Below, in pieces: positions 55,590-64,000 of a stretch of DNA of 64,000 nucleotides. The DNA lies in assembly GCA_023052935.1 (NCBI GenBank), contig CM041298.1:2914001-2978000 (forward strand), given 5' to 3'. The stretch comes from Piezodorus guildinii (lineage: Eukaryota; Arthropoda; Insecta; Hemiptera; Pentatomidae). The notes under the pieces were generated by a model. It had not been told where the DNA came from. It saw only the letters and a list, made by a program, of their open reading frames with translations, and made no database searches. The position numbers were made by a program, and so were the translations under genes. Position 1 is the first letter of the stretch. Each line of letters begins with the position of its first letter.

Positions 55590-55850
55590 TCACCTATGGT
55601 GTAGTGGCTAGCATAACGGTCTTCTATGACCAAGGTCATAGGTTCAAAACCAGAAAGGATTTTTTAAAAGGAGTAAAAAATCATTGGTTATATAGTACTT
55701 CAGAGGGAACAAAAAATGATGATCTGAAGCCAGTACGATGTAAGGTATTTGTTTAAGACCCATAATTCTAATTAAACCTGGATAGGCGAAATTTAGGACT
55801 GTGCTGTAGCATTGTTTCGATTAGCCATTGTGGCATAAAGTGACATTAAA
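55590..55850 (+). repeat. SINE family B, full copy, forward
   Basis: Head gatcacctatggtgtagtgg ctagcataac..., B box ataggttcaaaacc, body aaatcattggttatatagta, ttaaacctggataggcgaaa, end cattgtggcataaagtgaca. It lies about 170 bp upstream of the importin start, inside the putative 5' UTR intron. Confidence 0.75.
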
Positions 55851-55859
55851 TTAATAACT

Positions 55860-56860
55860 TAAATTAAATTGCTATTCAATTAAGTTATAATTGAGACGTT
55901 GATTTCCTACTTGAGGACATCTATACGAAATGGATATTTTTGCATATTTGTATTTTAAGAGTTTAGTTTTATTGAAATCCCTTACCTAATGCAATCTAAA
56001 GAAAACTCAAATCTTTTAAAAACGCAATTTGTAAATTGAAATATTTTCAAAAGATTAATTAAACGTTTATTTCCAAAAGGTACTAAAGAAGAAATTAATA
56101 TTTTGACTTATTAATATTCTCATCATTTAGTTTTATCTGAATCTTCCATTTGATTTTATCTGATGATCACTCAATTCCTCTAAAAATGCAATTATTTTCT
56201 GAAGGTACTAATTACAAATTTAATTTTGTTCCAATCATACTAAAACAGTGTCTAGCAACAGGGAAAATTCAGAGATTTTAAAAACATATGAAAAATTCAA
56301 GAAATATGTTCTTTGGTCAGGAAAAATGGTCCCTTAATAACATCGTTTCTTCTTCACTCAGACTAAAGTTCCAATACGCCTACTTGTTGTGATGTTGCAA
56401 ATATCATAAAAGGACAACAGGAGGGCTGTGGAGAAGAGCAAAGTCAACCTTCAGTTCTCACTAATTTCTTATAATTCAGATCAACATCATCAAAAGTTTT
56501 ATATTTTCAAGTTTTTAATTTAATCAGCATAATTGAAACTTTTTTTTTTCCAAAAGTTACTAAAGAAGAAATTGATATTTTGACTTATTTTCATAATTTA
56601 GTTTTATCTAAATCTTTTATTTGATTTTGTCCGATGACCACTTAATTCCTTTAAAATGCAATTATTTTCCGAAGGTAATAATTACACATTTAATTTTGTT
56701 CCTAATAATGCAAAAATGTTTGCTACTATAGCATAAGAATAATGTTATTAATATATTAATAAAAAAAAATAAAAATTAAAGATTCTAACGCAGAAAAACT
56801 CAAATAAATTAATTTAATAATAAATCAATGAATTTTTGTTTGTGCTTCTTTTCATTTTTA
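55860..56860. other. sequence upstream of importin ATG, low-copy duplication
   Basis: A block at about 56040-56230 (ccaaaaggtactaaagaaga, ttgacttattaatattctca) recurs, diverged, at 56550-56715, and in reverse near 57290-57430. No gene seen. Confidence 0.45.
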
Positions 56861-56864
56861 GTAT

Positions 56865-56867
<3 letters not shown>

Positions 56868-56905
<38 letters not shown>
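56868..56905 (+). repeat. poly-A tract
   Basis: About 36 A residues joined to the 3' end of a reverse SINE-A copy. Confidence 0.8.
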
Positions 56906-56909
<4 letters not shown>

Positions 56910-57035
56910 TACCACTACAACCCATGAAGGGTCTTGGACTGAGTACGTATAGAGATTCGTACTGTTTCTAGGCCAACGGCAGTGCAATGAGGTGATTAGG
57001 CCTTTATCACGCTCAGCCGCCAGGTTTTTTTACCA
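56906..57035 (-). repeat. SINE family A 3' half, reverse
   Basis: acctgtaccactacaaccca, tgaagggtcttggactgagt and gtgattaggcctttatcacg are the reversed family A body. Confidence 0.7.
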
Positions 57036-57589
57036 ACGGCCATACCACGTTGAACACACCGGTTCTCGTCCGAATATATAGTAAACTTAATAAAAATCAA
57101 CATCCCAATTGAGACATTGATTTCCATAAGGTAGTATATCCATTCTACAGGAAGCCCCAAAATCTCTCATTACTATATTATTAAACCAGATTATTTGATT
57201 ATTTTTGCATTAAAATCTAGATTATATTTTTACTATACTAATAAAACTATATTAAAGATATGAAATATAATATTTTAGTATGATTTGGAACAAAATTAAA
57301 TAAGTAATTAGTACCTTTAGAAAATAATTGCATTTCAAAGGACTTGAGCGTTCATTAGATAAAATCAAATAAAAGATTTAGATAAAACTAAATGATGAGA
57401 TACTAATAAGCTAATATATATTTATTATAATAAACTATTAAACCCTAATATAGTCATTTGGATAAACCATTGTGTAATAATTTGAAGCGTTTTATATTTT
57501 AACCTTTTAAATATATGAGTATTTATTGTATATGAATAAGTGAAATTAAGAATTTCATGATAATGGAGTTTAGTATGTTTGTTTATTTA

Positions 57590-57865
57590 TTTGACGTCAC
57601 TTTATGCAACTTTAGCTAATCGGATGATGCTACAGTGTGAGTCCTAAATTTTGCCTATCCAGGTTTTATTAGGATAGGGATCTTTAACGAGTACCTGACA
57701 TCACACAGGCTCGGGAACACCTTTTAACGTTCCCTCTTAAGGATGGCATAACTAAGGATTTTTTACTCCCATTAAAAAATCCTAGGACCACCAGCGGGTT
57801 TGAACCCGTGACCTTTAACATAGAAGGCTGTTATGCTAGCCACCCTGCTACCGGTGATCTCTGCC
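57590..57865 (-). repeat. SINE family B, full copy, reverse
   Basis: tttatgcaactttagctaat to accagcgggtttgaacccgt; the reversed head contains the B box GGGTTCAAACCC and gctagccaccctgctaccgg. Confidence 0.75.
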
Positions 57866-58203
57866 ATAATAAAATTGTCTTAGAGACTGATAGCATAGAA
57901 GACACTCAAAGCCTGGATAGAACTAAAACGGAATAAAATCAATGATTGGTGTAAACAATGGCAATATGAGTGGTGTATCATTTTCACTGCGAGATAGATC
58001 ATAGGTTTGTAATCCTCTTATGTAGCTTTATTTAAACCATTGCTAATGTCAGAGAGCTAGGCAAGTTAATCTGTAATGAAGAAAGTATTCTCATTCCATA
58101 TACACTTATAGGTCATATAAAAAGAAGCGCAATAAGTTATTTTTGACATATTTATAGAAATATAGTAGGTGTATCCTTTTCACTGTGAGCTGCTGTGTAT
58201 GTG

Positions 58204-58207
<4 letters not shown>

Positions 58208-58268
<61 letters not shown>
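58208..58268. repeat. (TA)n microsatellite
   Basis: About 30 TA units flanked by gtatgtgtatgta and cacatacata. Confidence 0.9.
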
Positions 58269-58275
<7 letters not shown>

Positions 58276-58299
58276 CATATATATATGTACGTGTATATC

Positions 58300-59640
58300 T
58301 TTACATATACACATTTTTTACCTAATTTGCATAACTTTTGAGTATTATATAATTTTTGCAACAAAATTATTATTTTTTATTACTGTTATCTTATTATTGC
58401 ACTGTTAACTTGTAAATATTTTAATTGTTATTTTGTTTTTCTTAGCCCTTAATGTCAGCACATAAATATAAAAAGTTATTCTTATTAGTATGATTTCTCG
58501 ATGACTGCGTCCCAAATCAAGATCTCCCTAACTTGGATCAAAATCGCTCAGTGTTAACAAATATGTTATTTTGAAAATACTTATTATTTAGAAATAAATT
58601 AAAATCAGTAAATCTAAACTAAAGTTAGTGATATCATCTTTAGCATATAGTAGTGCGGATAAAAGATATGGTTTATAAGAACAAAAATCCTGGGTTGTCA
58701 AACCATTCCAGATAGTGAGATGGGAAAAACCAGGAGTCATTATTATTTCAAATGGATCAAAATACATATTGTTTTCTACTGGGCATGTTTAATACAGAAA
58801 AAAAAAAAAATAACAAAGTCAAGATATATTACTAAAGCAGTGTCTGCATAAGAATTAATCTATAACATTTCATTATGGAGAAGCTCTCTTTTTTTTTTTC
58901 CTTTATTTTCAACAGTGAGACAAAAAAAAAATCAAAATCTATGAGAAAAAAAAGATCAGTTTCTTTATTCACCAGAACAGACCTCAATACAAAATAACAA
59001 TTAAAAAAATACACAAAAATGATACGTAAGGGTTAACTTAGTAATATTTGAGTCTATTATTGTTAAAAGCACTAGGTAATTAATCATGTTTATATTACAA
59101 AAAATCAAAGCTAAAAACAACTCAACATAAAGTTACAAAACATAGAAAAATGTTAAAAATTATTAAAGTAATTATGACCAGGTCAAAGTACAAAAAACTT
59201 AGTATAGGGACAACAGAATACTAAGGGCAATAAAAAAAAAAAATATTTGAACTTCAATATTTTGGGCGTTAATCAAGATCAAATAGTTATAACTATAAAA
59301 AACACACATCAAAAACCAAAATACTTGTAGAATATATTTATTTTTAAGGCTTCCAACTAACGAGTAAAATGGACATGTCATTCGGCGCCAAAATACATTT
59401 ACAATGCAACTCTGGTGATTAATTTTGGATGACGTTAAAAAACAAAAGTATCTAATGTTAAAGATTGAACAAATACATTTAATAACAGTAGTTAATGTGT
59501 ACATCTAGAACATTTACCTTAAAATAATGGTTAAGTGAGTACAGGCACAACTGCAACCTGCGGCGACTCCTCAAGAAATGGCCGTTGGAGTTCAAAAAAC
59601 TGCTGGTTTGTGACCCCTAGTTACGTAAAAAAAAATTAAT
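58300..59640. other. importin-VRK1 intergenic part, nothing recognised
   Basis: AT-rich; the frames 58832-59014 and 59199-59504 are low-complexity and unsupported. A 5' UTR exon of importin could lie here or just to the right, but no splice evidence is visible. Confidence 0.4.
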
Positions 59641-59804
59641 ATATATATACACCTATTTTCTCCTAATAGCAGATCTTAAGTAAAATATAAAAAAGCATGT
59701 TGGAAAATATTGGTAAACTTCTTTTAAAGTGTTATGAATATCATTAAAAACATTTAAATATGATTTTAATCTAGGTATTCTCACATGGCTTATGCTGTCA
59801 AAGT

Positions 59805-59853
59805 CGCATGCGCAGTTAAGCTCAAAGACCCAAAATGCATTAACGCGCATGCG
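59805..59853. promoter_or_regulatory. two NRF1/erect-wing-like palindromic sites
   Basis: cgcatgcgcag at 59805-59815 and cgcgcatgcg at 59844-59853 match the YGCGCAYGCGCR type bound by NRF1 family factors. They stand out in an AT-rich region, lie between the divergent importin and kinase genes, and are about 450 bp from the kinase ATG. A shared promoter is inferred. Confidence 0.5.
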
Positions 59854-60297
59854 TTTTGTGCTAAGCCGACGATATGCGAACAAACTAAATAAATAGGTTA
59901 TTATTGATATGTTTATAATTTGTATTCATATGAGTATTTTAAGTAAAATTTAAATCTAGAAAAGTAATTTTTACCAAAGAAAATTAAATTTAAAAAAATA
60001 AACATTTTAATTAGTTCATTATTCTTATCACAAGTTTTCAAATGGGTTGATCAAGACTTCTAGATGGTTGACGGTTAGGCGCCTGAACGTGTTTTTACTT
60101 GTTCTTTAATTTTGAATTATCATCAGATTCTTTAAATTAATTGTTCTGAGAGATGATAAATAATCATTTTAATTGTGATTTACAACCATTTTGTTGTGAT
60201 TTGAATTATAGAGGGCAATAAGTTATCATTACGGTTTCATTCGTTCTTATCATAAATATATATAGTGAATGTAGATTAGTGTTAATTTACTTTTAAA

Positions 60298-60478
60298 ATG
60301 CCTAGAAAAGCTTCTCCTGATAAAGCAGCAGCCAAACCTAAACCAAGGGCAAAGAAGGCTAATGGATACAAATTTCCAGAAAAACTACCCTCTGGTGAAG
60401 TACTTAAGGATAGAGCTAAAAAAGAATGGGTATTAGGAAATTCCATTGGACAGGGTGGATTTGGTGAAATATATTGTG
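60298..60478 (+). CDS. VRK1: VRK1 exon 1: basic N-tail and glycine loop
   Basis: ATG at 60298; ends GEIYC plus one base with donor gtatgt. No upstream in-frame ATG is needed; upstream sequence is AT-rich with stops. Confidence 0.88.
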
Positions 60479-63083
60479 GTATGTAATTATCCGTTCACTG
60501 TGTATTATGCATTGTTTAAACTTGAGTCAAAGTGTAAACAATTTCTGACTTATTAAGACCCTATTGTACCAATACCTGAATGAAAGTTTACTAATTCTTG
60601 GTTAAATAATATCATAGTTCGAATTTCGGCATAGTTGTCCCATGCAATTTTGATTTGAGTTAGTTAACAGTATGTATAACATCACATACTGGCTATGAAT
60701 TATTTTTTCAACTGCTGAATCTCAAAGAGGTTGTGTTATTTTAAGAGATACAACACCCACTTGTTGCATGGTAAACTTAGTTAATACTTACTATAATTGA
60801 ATTTTAGAGAAATCTATCACTATTTTTATCCCTATCTGTTTTGGCATTTCTACTTTATATATTTATCGTTGATAACATTATGTTTAGAATAATATTTGTT
60901 TATTCTATTATTTTGTCTCTAATCTATGTTATCTTAAAATATTTAAATTATTCCTACTTCAATATAGGAAGGATATAGATTTTTTGGTTCAAATCCCCCT
61001 GAAAGCTGAAATAGACTCGCAAATTTGTTTCTTGTCATGATGAATGTTTTATTGGTTCACATCTTAATTTAAATTAGTTTTTTTTTTTCATAGAAATCAG
61101 ATTGGTTCTCTTGAGTAATGTGTACAATATATTCCTTTAAAGCAAATTTATGATTTTTTATAATCTTTCATCTCATGAAATTAATAAAGACAAGTAATTT
61201 TCCTTGAATACAAAGCAAAAATTATATTTTTAGTTATCTGTCAGACCTTTATGAAAACTTTAAAAAAATAAATAATATAATAGAGTCTCTAAAGGCTGCA
61301 CTACACAGCGAGAGAACAGTTATGTGGAAATTTGTGGGATTTGGTGACAGTGAATTATGTACTCTCACATGTTTTCAATGTGATATATTCAATTACCATA
61401 TTTTCTTTAAAACTTCATCATTTATTCTTTTAACATTTAATTTCTTATAATAGAGTTTCTGCATTCGAAAAACATGTTTTCATGATGTGCATATTATACT
61501 TGTTTGTTTTGATATAACTTGATCATTTAGGTTTTTTATTTTTTTTTAATGATACTATAGGATTTTTTTAAATATTTGATGTTATTATCTGAATTTATTT
61601 TTAAAAAAGCATGCCTGTTTCCTATCCTGCTACTTTTTTTAATTTTTTTTTTTTTTTTTTGTTCTCCTCTACCTCGCCTTTAAGGCTATATGGGGTTTCT
61701 CGGGCCAGGGGGTGAGGGCGGGGGATAAATGCTGAAATAAAAGCCCCCCAAAGCACTGAGTCTCGAACTCTTAATTGTTTGGTTTTCAAATTATTTGGTC
61801 CTCTGTGTTGCTAGGTTACGCGGGCTAACCCTCTCAGCTAAACCGAACCAATGGTTTGCCCACAAAATATTGCAGGGTGTTAGGGTTTGTTTTTAGTCTC
61901 TCTGTTTACTAAACTGTTTATATTTGCTAGATTATTCTTTTTTATGAATGTAAACACTCATTAACAACCTGGACCTCTACAACCCATAAAGGGTCTTGGG
62001 CCCATTACATATTGAGAGTCCTACTGTTTATAGGCCTTGTAATGAGGTGATTAAGCCGAAATCACACTCAGCCACCAGGTGTTTTCCCTATGTTCGGGTA
62101 CCCACTTTATAGAGAGTGGGTATATCCTAGGAGGGTCTCCATACCCTTGTGTTGTCCCAAAGCTGAAATAACAGAATAAATAATATTCTACCACAGCCGG
62201 GATTGCAAACCCAGGACCCGGAGAACAGTAGACTAGTGCTCTTTCCACTAGACCATGCCGCTCCCTGAACTACCCTACCAGCCGGTGTTATATTTCTGAA
62301 AAATAATTGTTTCAATATTTTGTTTGTTTAGCATCACTTTATGCTACTGTGGCTAATTGGATGGGAGTCTTAAATTTGTTTGTATCCAGATTTAATTAGG
62401 ATAGGGATCTTTAACGAGTACCTGGCATCGCACAGGCTCGGAAACACCTTTTTACATACACCCGAAAGACGGTATAACCAAGGGTTTTTCACTCCCATTA
62501 AAAAATCCCAGAGACACCTGCGGGTTTGAAACCGTGGCATAGAAGGATGTTATGGTAGCCACCATGCTACAGGTGATCCCATTTTTTAATTTATTTTTTA
62601 TGATAATATTCTCTAAAGAGTGTTTGATTTAATAAATAATTCCTTTACTCTTTGAGCTTATGTAATTTAATTTATGGTTATGGAGTCGGGCGGTCCATTA
62701 GGCAGGGCACTGTATTATTAATCTCTGAGTTCGAATCCTGACTGTGGGAGGATAAATATTTATTCCGTTATTTCAGCCGTGGAACAACTCTAGGGTAGGG
62801 ATACGCTCCTGGGGCACTCCCAGTCTTTCCAAGCATTATCTCGACCTCCTCCCAGACCACTGTTGGCCTAGAAACACAACAAATTCCCAATTTATATTGA
62901 ACCAAAAACTTTTCATGGGTTGTAGAGGTACTGGTTTTATTTATATACTGTTTTCATAAAGCACATTATTTTTACCTGACTTGATTTTTTTTTCTTCTAT
63001 TGATTCATTATTTTATCTTTACAGCGTCTTCGACGTCAAGCACTTGTAACAGTAACCAGACTCATCCTTATGTTGTTAAAATT
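60298..63083 (+). CDS. VRK1: VRK1-type serine/threonine kinase, first two coding exons (continues right)
   Basis: Nuclear kinase of the VRK/ballchen (NHK-1) group; fly and vertebrate members phosphorylate histone tails and BAF. Exons 60298-60478 and 63025-63083 join in phase 1. Residues 1-25 form a basic tail (MPRKASPDKAAAKPKPRAKK) that could act as a nuclear signal. KFPEKLPSGEVLKDRAKKEW precedes the glycine loop GNSIGQGGFGEIYCA, typical of VRK1 (IGQGGFG.IY). Exon 2 ends HPYVVKI, holding the ATP-anchoring lysine of the VK motif. The catalytic loop is outside the window. The ATG context is AAAATGCC. Confidence 0.88.
61287..61620 (+). mobile_element. MITE half, related to 5280-5711
   Basis: Left end aaaggctgcactacacagcg and interior ttcaattaccatattttctt, catgttttcatgatgtgc match the left half of that MITE; the right end is missing. 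Confidence 0.6.
61670..61855 (-). repeat. tRNA-like SINE head (Leu-like), reverse
   Basis: The minus strand begins ggttcggtttagctgagagg, gttagcccgcgtaacctagc, then a B-box-like gagttcgagactc. It resembles a tRNA-derived SINE head with a body (gcttttatttcagcattta). It is not folded as a clean tRNA. Confidence 0.5.
61970..62275 (-). repeat. SINE family A, full copy, reverse
   Basis: tctacaacccataaagggtc, gagggtctccatacccttgt and the reversed head gcaaacccaggacccggaga, gtagactagtgctctttcca. Confidence 0.75.
62330..62580 (-). repeat. SINE family B, full copy, reverse
   Basis: actttatgctactgtggcta, aggatagggatctttaacga, and reversed head cctgcgggtttgaaaccgtg, ggtagccaccatgctacagg. Confidence 0.75.
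62680..62945 (+). repeat. SINE family A copy, forward
   Basis: Head gagtcgggcggtccattagg, cagggcactgtattatta, B box gagttcgaatcctgac; body to gggttgtagaggtactggtt. Confidence 0.7.
63025..63083 (+). CDS. VRK1: VRK1 exon 2: beta3 strand with ATP lysine
   Basis: Between tttacag and gtaagt; encodes SSTSSTCNSNQTHPYVVKI. The insert between glycine loop and VVKI is Ser/Asn-rich as in VRKs. Confidence 0.82.
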
Positions 63084-63209
63084 GTAAGTTTGTCTCTTAT
63101 TTAATTTAAATTATTCATTTTCTTTTTTGGCTTATGATGAAGTTTTAATTTTATCATTACTGCTTTTTAAAAATTCATTTAATTCAGTAAAGAAAAAAAT
63201 AGAAATAAA

Positions 63210-64000
63210 ATAGAACAGTTAAACGCGTTTTAAAGGAAACAGCTGAAAAAGCAGGTTTACAGATATCATTTGAGAAGACCCAATTAACGACCAATGATCG
63301 AAACTTTAAAAAGAAAATAGTGGAAACAAAGTACAGGAAAATTAAAGTAACTAATAAATTCAAGTACTTGGGGGAAATTATATGTAGTAATGGATCAGAG
63401 AAAGAAAGCATAAAAGATAACTAAACTGGAAAGACTAAGTTTTGCAACAAGCAATTTATATAATAAAAGGAGCTTGTCAACAAACGCCAAGACAAGACAT
63501 TATAATACAGTCGTCAAACCAGTGATATTGTACGGAATGGAAACCGCTTCCCTACCCAGCCTTAGGAAAATTTTAGGAATAGAAAGAAGAATTTATGGCC
63601 CAAAGAAGACACAGGAAGGCTACAGGTCAAGATCTAATAAGGAAATATATAAAGAAATTAACGATTTGGAAAAGGACATTAGAATAAAAAGACTAAGGTT
63701 CTATGGACATATGGTGAGGATGCACCCTAATAGATTAAATAGAGAAATCTTCTATAAAATAAGAGAATACAAGAGTGCTGGAGGATGCATCAAACAGATG
63801 AAGGAAGAAACTAAGGAACTGAAAATAACAGACCAAGACTGTTTCGACAGGGATGAATATGGGAGAAGAATAAAAGAAACTAAGGTCCTTGTGGGCGAGA
63901 GGTGTGCGAGGAAAGGAGTCGTATGGACGGAAGAAAGAAGGAAAGAACGAAGAAGAGGTGGGAAGAAAGAAAAAAGAAGGAAGGAGAGAAGAAGAAGAAG
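63210..64000 (+). mobile_element. RTE-like retrotransposon, RT thumb to C-terminus (runs off window)
   Basis: Frame 1: VKRVLKETAEKAGLQISFEK, KYRKIKVTNKFKYLGEIICS. After a shift at about 63424 a frame stays open to the window end: LERLSFATSNLYNKRSLSTN, TVVKPVILYGMETASLPSLR, KILGIERRIYGPKKTQEGYR, IRIKRLRFYGHMVRMHPNRL. The final ~80 bp are a GAAG-rich low-complexity stretch. It lies in the VRK1 intron. Confidence 0.8.

Noticed and set aside
59653..59883. 76-codon minus-strand frame upstream of VRK1
   Set aside because: It overlaps the NRF1-like promoter sites, has no motif and no splice link to importin.

Overview
This is a eukaryotic, AT-rich and very repeat-rich genomic window. Long introns, a tRNA-derived SINE load, mariner, Ty3/gypsy, RTE/Jockey-like and Penelope-like elements, and the three host genes together suggest an arthropod, most likely an insect. 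The exact order cannot be told from the sequence.

Three host genes are supported by exons whose reading phases chain across splice sites. (1) Positions 1267-18650, plus strand: nine 3' coding exons (481 codons plus stop) of a BTB-BACK-Kelch protein closest to KLHL17. The end of the BTB domain, BACK and six Kelch repeats are present; the N-terminus lies left of the window. One intron is GC-AG. (2) Positions 55422-36693, minus strand: a complete 11-exon importin alpha of the KPNA2/Pendulin type (518 residues). (3) From 60298, plus strand: the first two coding exons of a VRK1-type (ballchen/NHK-1-like) kinase that runs off the right edge. The importin and kinase genes diverge from a gap that holds two GCGCATGCG-type NRF1-like palindromes.

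Almost everything else is mobile DNA. 1-960: 3' end of a Penelope-like element with GIY-YIG coding sequence. 19704-27046: a minus-strand Ty3/gypsy element with two near-identical LTRs, an RT-breaking deletion, and a second, truncated pol end beyond the upstream LTR (remnant of a tandem pair). It sits between pieces of minus-strand RTE-like sequence. Solo LTRs of the same family and of another family are present. Three internally deleted mariner copies (919, 776 and 198 bp) keep matching TIRs and TA target sites. A palindromic second mariner, several RTE/Jockey fragments (one only 43 bp long with a perfect 13-bp target duplication), two main tRNA-SINE families, a MITE, minisatellites and TA/poly-A tracts fill the introns. 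About a dozen copies of a non-coding ~1.1-kb repeat (called family A here) serve as hosts for nested insertions.

The most unusual thread is a set of hammerhead-ribozyme-like motifs (CUGAUGA, helix II, GAAA, NUH) at 884, 7381, 17090, 33889-34140 (four tandem units), 35121/35347 (inverted pair) and 38305. Most lie in small inverted-repeat elements without an obvious reading frame. They look like non-autonomous relatives of Penelope-like elements or retrozymes. Several cores carry mutations, so activity is inferred, not shown.
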